A program made the translations under genes and the position numbers. From Sinomonas sp. R1AF57 (GTDB taxonomy: Bacteria; Actinomycetota; Actinomycetes; Actinomycetales; Micrococcaceae), in NCBI RefSeq assembly GCF_002224485.1, contig NZ_CP022463.1, positions 1,522,817 to 1,586,816 on the forward strand: 64,000 nt of DNA. The letters run 5' to 3'. Below the pieces are notes generated by a model. The model was not told the DNA's origin and made no database searches. It saw only the letters and a program-made list of their open reading frames with translations. Below, in pieces: positions 45,555-54,088 of the stretch (position 1 is the stretch's first letter; each line of letters opens with the position of its first letter).

Positions 45555-46885
45555 CCGAGGTCCCTCCGTCGGTGGGCAGCCCGGAGGCGGGCCGCTACGA
45601 GATCCGCCGCTTCCGGGCAGCCGACTCCGCCAGTCAAGATTTCCCCGCGACCGCGGAATGGATCCGGGCCGTGAACTACGGGTTCTACAAGAAGGCACTC
45701 GCCGACGCGCACGTGGCCAAGACCGCCGCCGCGTACCGCGTCGACGGCCGCGAGCTCACGGCGGTGTACGAGACGGGGCCGGCCCCTGCGGCGGCCCTTT
45801 CCCCCGACGGGCCGATCGCGACCTTCGCCTCGATGCGCAAGACCCTCAACGCCGGCTACGGCCGGCTCGTGCCCGCGCACCTCGTCACCGCTGTCACGGT
45901 GCGCACCGACCACCGGCGCCGGGGCCTCCTGCGCAGGCTCATGGTGGAGGACCTGGGCCGCGCGAAGGCGGACGGCGTCCCTGTGGCAGCCCTCACTGCC
46001 TCCGAGGCCTCGATCTACCGCCGCTTCGGCTACGGCGTCGCGACCCACGAGCGCCGCGTCACGGTATCCACCGGGCCTCGCTTCCGCCTCGCCGTCCGGC
46101 CCCGCGGACGCGTGATGGCAGCCGAGCCGGGAGCGATGCTCGAGCTCGCACCGACGATCTTCGCCGGTGCCCACCGTACGGTCCCCGGCTCTGTGGACCG
46201 CCAGGAGCAGTACACGCTGCACGCCGCCGGCCAGTGGGAGCGCTCGACCGGCGGTGAGGATCCCGGCCTGCGGGTCGCCGTCCACCTCGCCGAGGACGGC
46301 ACACCGGACGGCTACGCCGCCTACAGGTTCCGCGGATGGTCCCACGAGCCGGCCACCATGGAGCTGCTGGACCTCGTCGCGGCCACACCGGACGCGTACC
46401 TGGGCCTGTGGGACTACCTCGGATCGCTCGACCTCATCGACCGCGTGGTCTGGGACGAGGCGCCCGCCGACGACCCCCTCGTCTGGGCGCTCGAGGACTC
46501 CCGCGTGGTGCGGGCCGAGACGGCGCGCGACATGCTCTGGCTGCGGATCCTCGACGTCGGGGCTGCGCTCGAGGCGCGCCGCTACGCACACGACGGCGAG
46601 CTCATCCTCCGCGTCGACGACGCCCTGGGCCTCGCCGCCGGCCGCTACCGGCTCGCGGTCGTGGACGGAACGGCGACAGTCGAGGCCCTCGGAACGCCGG
46701 ACGGCGAGGCCCAGGTGTCGCTCGACATCGCGGACCTCTCGTCGGTCTACGTGGGCGGCGTGAGCCCCGTGTCCCTCCTCCAGGCCGGCAGGATCCGCAC
46801 GGGCGAGTCCTCGCCCGAGGCCGCGCTCGTGCTGGCGCAGATGCTCGCCGTCGAGCGGCCTGCGCACTGCCTCACGCACTTCTGA
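45551..46885 (+). CDS. Eis-like GNAT family N-acetyltransferase
   Basis: A 444-aa protein. N-terminal GNAT domain with VTAVTVRTDHRRRGLLRRLM (acetyl-CoA loop) and ASEASIYRRFGYGVAT; a second degenerate GNAT half and a C-terminal SCP2-like domain (about 340-444) as in mycobacterial Eis, ending in a C-terminal Phe (LTHF) whose carboxylate is catalytic in Eis. The family acetylates amines, including aminoglycosides in some species; substrate here unknown. I prefer the TTG at 45551, which overlaps the polA stop by 4 bp; a GTG at 45533 is also possible. Confidence 0.88.
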   Translation: MTEVPPSVGSPEAGRYEIRRFRAADSASQDFPATAEWIRAVNYGFYKKALADAHVAKTAAAYRVDGRELTAVYETGPAPAAALSPDGPIATFASMRKTLNAGYGRLVPAHLVTAVTVRTDHRRRGLLRRLMVEDLGRAKADGVPVAALTASEASIYRRFGYGVATHERRVTVSTGPRFRLAVRPRGRVMAAEPGAMLELAPTIFAGAHRTVPGSVDRQEQYTLHAAGQWERSTGGEDPGLRVAVHLAEDGTPDGYAAYRFRGWSHEPATMELLDLVAATPDAYLGLWDYLGSLDLIDRVVWDEAPADDPLVWALEDSRVVRAETARDMLWLRILDVGAALEARRYAHDGELILRVDDALGLAAGRYRLAVVDGTATVEALGTPDGEAQVSLDIADLSSVYVGGVSPVSLLQAGRIRTGESSPEAALVLAQMLAVERPAHCLTHF

Positions 46886-46891
46886 GCCGCT

Positions 46892-46921
46892 TTGACCCAC
46901 CTTGGGCGCGGCGACTAGACT
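46892..46921 (+). promoter_or_regulatory. Promoter of rpsA
   Basis: TTGACC (46892-46897), 18-bp spacer, TAGACT (46916-46921). This is the best housekeeping-type promoter in the window and gives a leader of about 158 nt before rpsA. Confidence 0.7.
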
Positions 46922-47085
46922 GGACGGGCGCGTAGTACGCGCGTGCGTTCTGCCTGCTGGCCTGACCGGCTGGCGTGCGGGACGCAGCACCACACCAAGA
47001 CTTCAGCCAGTCTCCGCAACGCGGCCGGCAGCCGGGACGCGGGTCTGACTGACCGACCAACTATCCACATCGGAGCCCCTACTAC

Positions 47086-48561
47086 ATGACCATCACCTCC
47101 ACCTCGACGTCCACCACGCCGCAGGTCGCCATCAACGACATCGGCACCACTGAGGACTTCCTCGCCGCTGTCGACGCCACCATCAAGTACTTCAACGACG
47201 GCGACCTCGTGGAAGGAACCGTAGTCAAGGTTGACCGCGACGAGGTCCTGCTCGACATCGGGTACAAGACCGAGGGCGTCATCCCCTCTCGCGAGCTTTC
47301 CATCAAGCACGACGTGGACCCGGGCGAGGTTGTCGCCGTCGGTGACCAGGTCGAGGCGCTCGTCCTCACCAAGGAGGACAAGGAAGGCCGCCTGATCCTC
47401 TCCAAGAAGCGCGCGCAGTACGAGCGCGCCTGGGGTGACATCGAGAAGATCAAGGAGGAGGACGGCGTCGTCACCGGCACCGTCATCGAGGTGGTCAAGG
47501 GTGGCCTCATCCTCGACATCGGCCTCCGTGGCTTCCTCCCGGCCTCGCTCGTCGAGATGCGCCGTGTCCGCGATCTCGCGCCGTACATCGGCCAGAAGAT
47601 CGAGGCGAAGATCATCGAGCTGGACAAGAACCGCAACAACGTGGTCCTGTCCCGCCGCGCCTGGCTCGAGCAGACCCAGTCCGAGGTCCGCTCCTCCTTC
47701 CTCAACAAGCTCGAGAAGGGCCAGGTCCGCCCCGGCGTCGTCTCCTCGATCGTCAACTTCGGTGCGTTCGTGGACCTCGGCGGCGTCGACGGCCTGGTGC
47801 ACGTCTCGGAGCTGTCCTGGAAGCACATCGACCACCCGTCCGAGGTCGTCGAGGTCGGCCAGGAGGTCACGGTCGAGGTCCTCGAGGTCGATCTCGACCG
47901 CGAGCGCGTCTCCCTTTCGCTCAAGGCGACGCAGGAAGACCCGTGGCAGACCTTCGCACGCACGCACGCGCTGGGCCAGGTCGTCCCCGGCAAGGTCACC
48001 AAGCTCGTCCCGTTCGGTGCGTTCGTGCGCGTCGAGGACGGCATCGAGGGCCTCGTGCACATCTCGGAGCTGGCGGTCCGCCACGTGGACCTCGCCGAGC
48101 AGGTCGTCTCCGTGGGCGACGAGCTCTTCGTCAAGGTCATCGACATCGACCTCGAGCGTCGCCGCATCTCCCTGTCGCTCAAGCAGGCCAACGAGGGCGT
48201 GGACCCGGACTCGACCGAGTTCGACCCGGCGCTCTACGGCATGGCCGCGGAGTACGACGAGGAGGGCAACTACAAGTACCCGGAGGGCTTCGACCCGGAG
48301 TCCAACGAGTGGCTCGAGGGCTACGAGACGCAGCGCGCCGCGTGGGAGCAGCAGTACGCCGACGCCCAGGCCCGCTGGGAGGCGCACAAGAAGCAGGTCT
48401 CGCAGCACCTCGCCGACGACGCCGCCGCGGCGTCCGGCCACGAGTCGATGTCCACGAGCTACTCCTCCGAGGCCGCGTCGACCTCCGAGAGCAGCTCCTC
48501 CGGCACGCTCGCGTCCGACGAGGCTCTCGCCGCCCTGCGCGAGAAGCTCACCGGCAACTGA
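47086..48561 (+). CDS. rpsA: 30S ribosomal protein S1
   Basis: A 491-aa protein with four S1 RNA-binding domains: about residues 36-107 (GDLVEGTVVKVDRDEVLLDI), 124-192 (GVVTGTVIEVVKGGLILDI), 209-281 (GQVRPGVVSSIVNFGAFVDL) and 294-368 (GQVVPGKVTKLVPFGAFVRV). The C-terminal 100 residues are acidic, then Ser/Ala-rich. Four domains are usual in actinobacteria, against six in E. coli. ATG start; codon use is strongly biased, in line with high expression. Single gene with its own promoter and terminator. Confidence 0.97.
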   Translation: MTITSTSTSTTPQVAINDIGTTEDFLAAVDATIKYFNDGDLVEGTVVKVDRDEVLLDIGYKTEGVIPSRELSIKHDVDPGEVVAVGDQVEALVLTKEDKEGRLILSKKRAQYERAWGDIEKIKEEDGVVTGTVIEVVKGGLILDIGLRGFLPASLVEMRRVRDLAPYIGQKIEAKIIELDKNRNNVVLSRRAWLEQTQSEVRSSFLNKLEKGQVRPGVVSSIVNFGAFVDLGGVDGLVHVSELSWKHIDHPSEVVEVGQEVTVEVLEVDLDRERVSLSLKATQEDPWQTFARTHALGQVVPGKVTKLVPFGAFVRVEDGIEGLVHISELAVRHVDLAEQVVSVGDELFVKVIDIDLERRRISLSLKQANEGVDPDSTEFDPALYGMAAEYDEEGNYKYPEGFDPESNEWLEGYETQRAAWEQQYADAQARWEAHKKQVSQHLADDAAAASGHESMSTSYSSEAASTSESSSSGTLASDEALAALREKLTGN

Positions 48562-48595
48562 GCTGTAGCCGGCTGACGGTTCGACCGTCTGCATG

Positions 48596-48633
48596 AAGGG
48601 GCGGGTCCTGCGCGAGCAGGGCCCGCCCCTTTC
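48596..48633 (+). terminator. Rho-independent terminator of rpsA
   Basis: 16-bp stem (AAGGGGCGGGTCCTGC with one G-T pair), loop GCGA, followed by TTTC, 34 nt after the rpsA stop. Confidence 0.88.
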
Positions 48634-48735
48634 GCGTCCGCACCGGCTCGCGTCAGCGCGCGCTCCCGTGAGCGCGGGTCGCACACAGGGGCCGTTCGAC
48701 CCTCGCCGGTTCCCGTGCTGCAGGCCTACTGTTGC

Positions 48736-48800
48736 GGCAGGAAGGCCCGCAGGCAGGAAGGCCGACAGGCGGGAAGCCCCGCAGACGGGAAGGCACGGCA
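48736..48800 (+). repeat. Four tandem 16-bp repeats directly upstream of the flavodoxin gene
   Basis: Units GGCAGGAAGGCCCGCA, GGCAGGAAGGCCGACA, GGCGGGAAGCCCCGCA and GACGGGAAGGCACGGCA (the last is 17 nt) abut each other and end at the ATG. Each contains a GGAAG core that resembles a ribosome-binding site; the last one serves the gene. Confidence 0.7.
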
Positions 48801-49232
48801 ATGACGGCAGTGGTGGTCTACGAGTCCCAGTACGGCAATACCCAGCGCATTGCCGAGGCGATCGCCCGGGGGCTGGGCGGCGGCGCCCGTGCGGTCCATG
48901 CCTCGGCGTTCTCGCCCGCAACGCTCGAGCCGGGGGCGTTGCTGGTGGTCGGAAGTCCCATCGTCGGCTGGAAGCCGCTGGAGGGACTGGGCGCCTGGCT
49001 CGACGCGCTCGGACCCGGCTCCCTCGACGGCGTGCGCACCGCCGCGTTCGATACCCGCGTCAAGCTGTTCATCCACGGTGACGCCGCCAAGAAGATCGAG
49101 CACGCGCTCGAGGCAGCCGGCGGCCAGCGTGCCGCCGATCCCACCTGGTACTACGTCAAGGGCACCGAGGGGCCGCTGCTCGACGGGGAGCTCGAGAAGG
49201 CGGAGGCCTGGGGCCGACAGCTCGCGGGCTAG
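48801..49232 (+). CDS. Flavodoxin-like protein
   Basis: A 143-aa protein. VVVYESQYGNTQRIAEAIARGL is the flavodoxin FMN phosphate loop, and LLVVGSPIVGWKPLEG and RTAAFDTRVKLFIHGDAAKK follow as the next strands. The C-terminal Trp/Tyr segment (DPTWYYVKGTEGPL) may form part of the flavin site. Family members serve as electron carriers; partner unknown. ATG at 48801 with GGGAAGG 8 nt upstream, in the last repeat unit. Its stop overlaps the convergent yigZ gene by 4 bp. Confidence 0.85.
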   Translation: MTAVVVYESQYGNTQRIAEAIARGLGGGARAVHASAFSPATLEPGALLVVGSPIVGWKPLEGLGAWLDALGPGSLDGVRTAAFDTRVKLFIHGDAAKKIEHALEAAGGQRAADPTWYYVKGTEGPLLDGELEKAEAWGRQLAG

Positions 49233-49906
49233 GGGACGTCGACCCAGGAAGTCCCGAGCGCGTCGGCCCGGGCGGATCCGGCCGAGAGGCTCGCCAGCCG
49301 CCCTTCAAGGGCCGCGGCCTCCGCATCGGAGTCCTCCACGGCGATCCGCAGGGTGGCGGAGCGCGCGCCGTAGTCGGTGCCGAGGACCACGACACCGGCC
49401 GAGCGGAGGTCGTTCTCAAGGCGCGGCGCGACGGCGTGCTCCGTGGCCACGCCGAGGATGCGCAGCCGCTGGCGCCTCACGAGCCGGGCGGTGTCGAGTG
49501 CGGAGGACACCGACTCCGAGTACGCCCTGACCAGCCCGCCGGCACCGAGCAGGACACCGCCGAAGTACCTCACAACCACGGCCACGACGTCGCTGAGGTC
49601 CGCCGCGCCGTCGTGCGTCTCCCTCTTCAGGAGGGCCTCGAGCATGGGGATGCCCGCGGTGCCGGCAGGCTCGCCGTCGTCGCTGCTGCGCTGGATGGTG
49701 CGGTCGGGTCCGAGGACGAAGGCGCTGCAGTGGTGGCGCGCGTCGTGGAACTCGCGCCGCAGCCCGGCCACGAGGTCGCGCGCGTCCCCTTCCGTCTCGA
49801 CGCGTCGCAGGACCGTGATGAAGCGTGACCGCTTGACCTCGAGCTCGTGGCGGTGCTCGCCGTCGACCGTCGTGTAGCGCGCGGCATGGCTCGGTGTCTC
49901 GGTCAC
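49229..49906 (-). CDS. yigZ: YigZ/IMPACT family protein
   Basis: A 225-aa protein. The UPF0029 N-terminal domain is clear: HELEVKRSRFITVLRRV, HDARHHCSAFVLG, SSDDGEPAGTAGIPML, VVVRYFGGVLLGAGGLVRAY. A small C-terminal DUF1949-like domain follows (EHAVAPRLENDLRSAGVVV). YigZ relatives are thought to act in translation or stress; function is not settled. GTG at 49906, with TAGACT ending 6 nt upstream (leaderless type). Divergent from coaE across 43 bp. Confidence 0.9.
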   Translation of the reverse strand: MTETPSHAARYTTVDGEHRHELEVKRSRFITVLRRVETEGDARDLVAGLRREFHDARHHCSAFVLGPDRTIQRSSDDGEPAGTAGIPMLEALLKRETHDGAADLSDVVAVVVRYFGGVLLGAGGLVRAYSESVSSALDTARLVRRQRLRILGVATEHAVAPRLENDLRSAGVVVLGTDYGARSATLRIAVEDSDAEAAALEGRLASLSAGSARADALGTSWVDVP

Positions 49907-49912
49907 CGCACA

Positions 49913-49918
49913 AGTCTA
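49913..49918 (-). promoter_or_regulatory. -10 element of a likely leaderless promoter (yigZ)
   Basis: TAGACT on the minus strand, 6 nt before the GTG at 49906. It occupies the place where the -35 of the divergent coaE promoter would lie. Confidence 0.6.
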
Positions 49919-49937
49919 GGCGGCGGCTCGTCCGCGC

Positions 49938-49943
49938 TAGGCT
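49938..49943 (+). promoter_or_regulatory. -10 element of a likely leaderless promoter (coaE)
   Basis: TAGGCT, 6 nt before the coaE GTG at 49950, 19 bp from the mirrored element of yigZ. Confidence 0.6.
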
Positions 49944-49949
49944 GGGGCC

Positions 49950-50585
49950 GTGCTGAGGGTTGGACTGACAGGCGGAATCGCCTCGGGGAAGTCGGAGGTT
50001 GCGCGGCGGCTCGCCGAGCGTGGCGCGGTCCTCGTGGACGCGGACGTGCTCGCGCGCGAGGCCGTCGCGCCCGGTTCGGAGGGGCTCGCCGAGGTCGTCG
50101 CGGCGTTCGGGCCGGGGATCGTGGCCGACGACGGCGGGCTGGACCGGGCGGCGCTGGGCGCCATCGTGTTCGCGGACCCCGCGCGGCGCGAGGTGCTCAA
50201 CGCGATCGTCCACCCACGCGTGCGGGCGCGCGCGGCCGAGATCGTCGAGCGGGCGGGCAGCCAGGACCCGCGCGCCGTCGTCGTCCAGGACATCCCCCTG
50301 CTCGTGGAGACAGGGCAGGCCGGGAACTTCGACCTCGTGGTGGTCGTCGACGCGCCCGACGACGTCCGGGTGGCCCGTCTCGCGGCCAGGAACGGCATGC
50401 CCGAGGCCGAGGCGCGCGCCCGCATGGCGGCCCAGGCGACCCGTGAGGAACGCCTCGCGGCCGCCGACCACGTCCTGGAGAACACGGGCACCGTGGAGGA
50501 GCTGCGGGCCGCGGTGGACCGGCTGTGGGACGGCGTCCTCGTGCCGGCGGCCGCCCGGTCCGCGCAGGCCGGGTCCTCCGCTTAG
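49950..50585 (+). CDS. coaE: Dephospho-CoA kinase
   Basis: A 211-aa P-loop kinase for the last step of CoA synthesis. [17 protein letters not shown] (Walker A), [24 protein letters not shown] and [13 protein letters not shown][12 protein letters not shown] are the family landmarks. C-terminal Ala-rich tail. Situated between rpsA and uvrB, a conserved actinobacterial order. GTG start with leaderless-type promoter. Confidence 0.95.
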   Translation: MLRVGLTGGIASGKSEVARRLAERGAVLVDADVLAREAVAPGSEGLAEVVAAFGPGIVADDGGLDRAALGAIVFADPARREVLNAIVHPRVRARAAEIVERAGSQDPRAVVVQDIPLLVETGQAGNFDLVVVVDAPDDVRVARLAARNGMPEAEARARMAAQATREERLAAADHVLENTGTVEELRAAVDRLWDGVLVPAAARSAQAGSSA

Positions 50586-50597
50586 CCTGCAGCGAAT

Positions 50598-50616
50598 GCG
50601 GACATGCCCTGTCCGC
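50598..50616. promoter_or_regulatory. Palindrome in the uvrB promoter region
   Basis: GCGGACA-TGCCC-TGTCCGC, a perfect 7-bp inverted repeat ending 9 bp before the uvrB -10 (50626), so it covers the -35 region. It is unlike the LexA-type box upstream of uvrA. It could be an operator, or the end of coaE transcription, since it follows the coaE stop by 12 bp. Confidence 0.5.
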
Positions 50617-50625
50617 TGCCGGGCG

Positions 50626-50631
50626 TAGATT
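50626..50631 (+). promoter_or_regulatory. -10 element of a likely leaderless promoter (uvrB)
   Basis: TAGATT with 6 nt before the uvrB ATG at 50638. Confidence 0.55.
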
Positions 50632-50637
50632 TGACGC

Positions 50638-52749
50638 ATGAGCCTTGCCCAGGAGATCAACCGCGTCGTCGCGCCGTTCGAGGTGGTCAGCGAGTACAAG
50701 CCGGCCGGCGACCAGCCGACCGCCATCGCCGAGATCGCCGAGCGCATCCAGAACGGCGAGAAGGACGTCGTCCTCCTCGGAGCCACCGGCACCGGCAAGA
50801 GCGCCACGACCGCGTGGGTCATCGAGAAGCTCCAGCGGCCTACGCTCGTCATGGTGCAGAACAAGACGCTGGCCGCGCAGCTCGCGAACGAGTTCCGCGA
50901 GCTGCTGCCGAACAACGCGGTCGAGTACTTCGTCTCGTACTACGACTACTACCAGCCGGAAGCCTACGTCCCCCAGACGGACACCTTCATCGAGAAGGAC
51001 TCCTCGATCAACGAGGAGGTCGAACGGCTGCGGCACTCGGCCACGAACTCCCTCCTGACCCGCCGCGACGTCGTCGTGGTCGCGACCGTCTCGTGCATCT
51101 ACGGCCTCGGCACGCCGGAGGAGTACGTCGCGGGCATGGTGACGCTGCGCCGCGGCATGGAGATGGACCGCGACGCGCTCCTGCGCCAGTTCGTCGCCAT
51201 GCAGTACGTACGCAACGACGTCGACTTCCACCGCGGGACCTTCCGCGTGCGCGGCGACACTGTCGAGATCATCCCGATGTACGAGGAGCAGGCGCTCCGG
51301 ATCGAGTTCTTCGGCGACGAGATCGAGTCCATCCACACGCTCCACCCCCTCACGGGCGAGGTCATCCGGGAGGAGACGGAGATGTACGTCTTCCCCGCCT
51401 CGCACTATGTGGCTGGCCCAGAGCGCATGGCCAAGGCGATCAAGGGCATTGAGGACGAGCTCGCCGAGCGCCTGCAGGCCCTCGAGTCGCAGAACAAGCT
51501 CGTCGAGGCCCAGCGGCTGCGGATGCGCACCACCTACGACCTCGAGATGATGCAGCAGATGGGGTTCTGCAACGGGATCGAGAACTACTCGCGGCACATC
51601 GACGGCCGTGGCGCCGGGACCGCGCCGCACTGCCTCCTGGACTACTTCCCGGACGACTTCCTCCTCGTCATCGACGAGTCCCACGTCACGGTCCCGCAGA
51701 TCGGCTCGATGTACGAGGGCGACATGTCGCGCAAGCGCACGCTCGTCGAGCACGGCTTCCGGCTCCCCTCGGCCATGGACAACCGGCCGCTGAAGTGGGA
51801 CGAGTTCCTCGAGCGGATCGGCCAGACCATCTACCTGTCCGCGACGCCCGGCAAGTACGAGCTCGGCAAGGCCGACGGCTTCGTGCAGCAGATCATCCGC
51901 CCCACGGGCCTCGTGGACCCCGAGGTGATCGTGAAGCCCACCAAGGGCCAGATCGACGATCTCCTCGGCGAGATCCGCGACACGGTCGAACGCGACGAGC
52001 GGGTCCTCGTCACCACCCTCACCAAGCGCATGGCCGAGGACCTCACCGAGTACCTCCTCGGCCACGGCGTCAAGGTCCAGTACCTCCACTCGGACGTGGA
52101 TACGCTCCGGCGCGTCGAGCTCCTGCGCGAGCTGCGCCTCGGGGTCTTCGACGTCCTGGTGGGCATCAACCTCCTGCGCGAGGGGCTCGACCTGCCCGAG
52201 GTGTCCCTCGTGAGCATCCTCGACGCCGACAAGGAGGGCTTCCTGCGGTCCTCGACCTCACTGATCCAGACCATCGGCCGCGCCGCCCGCAACGTCTCCG
52301 GCCAGGTTCACATGTACGCGGACAAGATCACGGACTCGATGGCGCAGGCGATCGACGAGACGAACCGCCGGCGTGCGATCCAGATGGCGTTCAACGAAGA
52401 GCGGGGGATCGACCCGCAGCCCCTGCGCAAGCGCATCGCGGACATCACGGACCAGCTCGCCCGCGAGGACGAGGACACCCGGGCGCTGCTGGAGGGCCGC
52501 TCGAAGGCCGGCAAGCGCACGAAGGGCGCCGCAGGGGCCAACGCGCGCGAACGCGCCGAGGCCGAGCTGCGCCGCGACGGCCTCGCCGCGGCACCCGCCG
52601 AGGACCTGCTGGGCCTCATCGCGCAGCTCACCGAGCAGATGCACGGAGCCGCCGCCGAGCTGCAGTTCGAGCTCGCCGCCCGGCTCCGCGACGAGGTCGC
52701 CGAGCTGAAGAAGGAGCTGCGCCAGATGCAGTCGGCCGGGCATGCCTGA
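50638..52749 (+). CDS. uvrB: Excinuclease ABC subunit B
   Basis: A 703-aa damage-verifying helicase-like protein of nucleotide excision repair. Walker [17 protein letters not shown], the beta-hairpin [18 protein letters not shown] that inserts into [16 protein letters not shown] (motif II), GRAARNVSG (motif VI) and the C-terminal UVR motif ([21 protein letters not shown]) that binds UvrC. uvrA lies 9 kb downstream. Overlaps the MFS gene by 8 bp. Confidence 0.97.
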   Translation: MSLAQEINRVVAPFEVVSEYKPAGDQPTAIAEIAERIQNGEKDVVLLGATGTGKSATTAWVIEKLQRPTLVMVQNKTLAAQLANEFRELLPNNAVEYFVSYYDYYQPEAYVPQTDTFIEKDSSINEEVERLRHSATNSLLTRRDVVVVATVSCIYGLGTPEEYVAGMVTLRRGMEMDRDALLRQFVAMQYVRNDVDFHRGTFRVRGDTVEIIPMYEEQALRIEFFGDEIESIHTLHPLTGEVIREETEMYVFPASHYVAGPERMAKAIKGIEDELAERLQALESQNKLVEAQRLRMRTTYDLEMMQQMGFCNGIENYSRHIDGRGAGTAPHCLLDYFPDDFLLVIDESHVTVPQIGSMYEGDMSRKRTLVEHGFRLPSAMDNRPLKWDEFLERIGQTIYLSATPGKYELGKADGFVQQIIRPTGLVDPEVIVKPTKGQIDDLLGEIRDTVERDERVLVTTLTKRMAEDLTEYLLGHGVKVQYLHSDVDTLRRVELLRELRLGVFDVLVGINLLREGLDLPEVSLVSILDADKEGFLRSSTSLIQTIGRAARNVSGQVHMYADKITDSMAQAIDETNRRRAIQMAFNEERGIDPQPLRKRIADITDQLAREDEDTRALLEGRSKAGKRTKGAAGANARERAEAELRRDGLAAAPAEDLLGLIAQLTEQMHGAAAELQFELAARLRDEVAELKKELRQMQSAGHA

Positions 52750-54088
52750 GCCCGAGCGAGGCGCCCAGGCGTCCGCCGCGACCACCGGCCGCCTGACGCA
52801 CGACGACGCTGCCCGCCGCCGCGTCCAGCGGCGTACCGTCGGGGTGCTCGCCGCAGCGCAGCTCCTGAGCGGCCTCGGCAACGGGGCCACCCTCGCGATC
52901 GGGTCGCTTCTCGCCGTCGACTTCGGCGGCTCGGCGGCGTGGGCCGGGTCCGTCACCACCGTGCTCACGCTCGCTGCCGCGCTCGCAGCGCTGCCCCTGA
53001 GCGGCTTCGCGGCGTCCCGGGGGCGGCGGAAGGCGCTCGTCACCGGCCTCGGCATCGCGGCGCTCGGCTCCGGGTCCGTCGTCCTGGCGACGATGGCGTC
53101 CTCCCTGATCCTGCTCCTGGCTGGGGCGGCGCTCCTGGGGGTCGGCACTGCGGTCAACCTCCAGTCCCGTTTCGCCGCCGTTGACCTCGCGGACGCGGCG
53201 CACCGCGGCCGCGACCTGTCGCTCGTCGTCTGGTCGATCACGGTCGGCGCCGTGGCGGGCCCGAACCTCATCAAGCCGGGAGCAGCGCTCGGGGCGGCTC
53301 TCGGCCTGCCGGAGACCGCGGGCCCCTTTGTCATCTCGGTGACGGGGATGGCCGTCGCGGCGGCCCTGCTGTGGACGCGGCTCCGGCCCGACCCACTCCT
53401 CGAGGCCCGCCGCATCTCGGGAGACGCCGCGGAGCCGGCCGGCTCGAAGCGGCCAAGGGGCGCCGTCCTCCGCGCGGGCATCGGTACGATCCGCTCGTCT
53501 CCCGGGGCGGGCCTCGCCGTCTCCGCGGTGGTGAGCGCCCACGGGATCATGGTCGCCGTCATGTCCATGACGCCGCTGCACCTCCAGCAAGTGACCGTCG
53601 GCGGCGTGGCGGACGGCGGCGGCCACGTCGGCACCGACTCGTTCGCCCTCATCGGCTTCGTGATCTCGCTGCACATCGCGGGAATGTACGCGCTCTCGCC
53701 GCTGATGGGCTGGCTCGCCGACCGGGTCGGACGCCGCACCGTCCTCGCCGCGGGCCACGTCACCCTCCTCGGCGCGGTGGCCACCGCGGCGCTCGGCGCA
53801 GCCAGCCCGGCGTCCGTGACCGTGGCGCTCGTGCTGCTGGGGCTCGGCTGGTCCGCGGCCACGATCGCCGGATCGGCGCTCCTCGCGGAGGCCGTGGCGC
53901 CGAACCACCGGGTCGAAGCGCAGGGGGTCGGCGACACGGCCATGGGCCTCGCCGGTGCTCTGGGCGGCGGGCTGTCGGGCATCGTCATGGCGCTCATCGG
54001 ATTCCCGGGCCTCGCGGCCGTCGCAGGACTCATCAGCGTGGCGGTGCTCGCCGTCGCCGCCGTGGGCCGGCGGGCCTACCGTTCCTGA
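52742..54088 (+). CDS. MFS family transporter
   Basis: A 448-aa protein with about twelve hydrophobic helices in two halves around a charged central loop ([24 protein letters not shown]). The MFS-type loop between helices 2 and 3 ([15 protein letters not shown]) and its repeat ([16 protein letters not shown]) are visible. Substrate unknown; efflux is common for this type. The ATG at 52742 overlaps uvrB by 8 bp, so it is co-transcribed with uvrB. The end overlaps a convergent peptidase gene by 13 bp. Confidence 0.88.
   Translation: MPEPERGAQASAATTGRLTHDDAARRRVQRRTVGVLAAAQLLSGLGNGATLAIGSLLAVDFGGSAAWAGSVTTVLTLAAALAALPLSGFAASRGRRKALVTGLGIAALGSGSVVLATMASSLILLLAGAALLGVGTAVNLQSRFAAVDLADAAHRGRDLSLVVWSITVGAVAGPNLIKPGAALGAALGLPETAGPFVISVTGMAVAAALLWTRLRPDPLLEARRISGDAAEPAGSKRPRGAVLRAGIGTIRSSPGAGLAVSAVVSAHGIMVAVMSMTPLHLQQVTVGGVADGGGHVGTDSFALIGFVISLHIAGMYALSPLMGWLADRVGRRTVLAAGHVTLLGAVATAALGAASPASVTVALVLLGLGWSAATIAGSALLAEAVAPNHRVEAQGVGDTAMGLAGALGGGLSGIVMALIGFPGLAAVAGLISVAVLAVAAVGRRAYRS

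Noticed and set aside
41601-45698. A 1365-codon open frame antisense to polA
   Set aside because: It lies opposite a clearly real DNA polymerase gene, has no recognisable domain and is Arg/Gly/Asp-rich. Long antisense frames are expected at this GC content.
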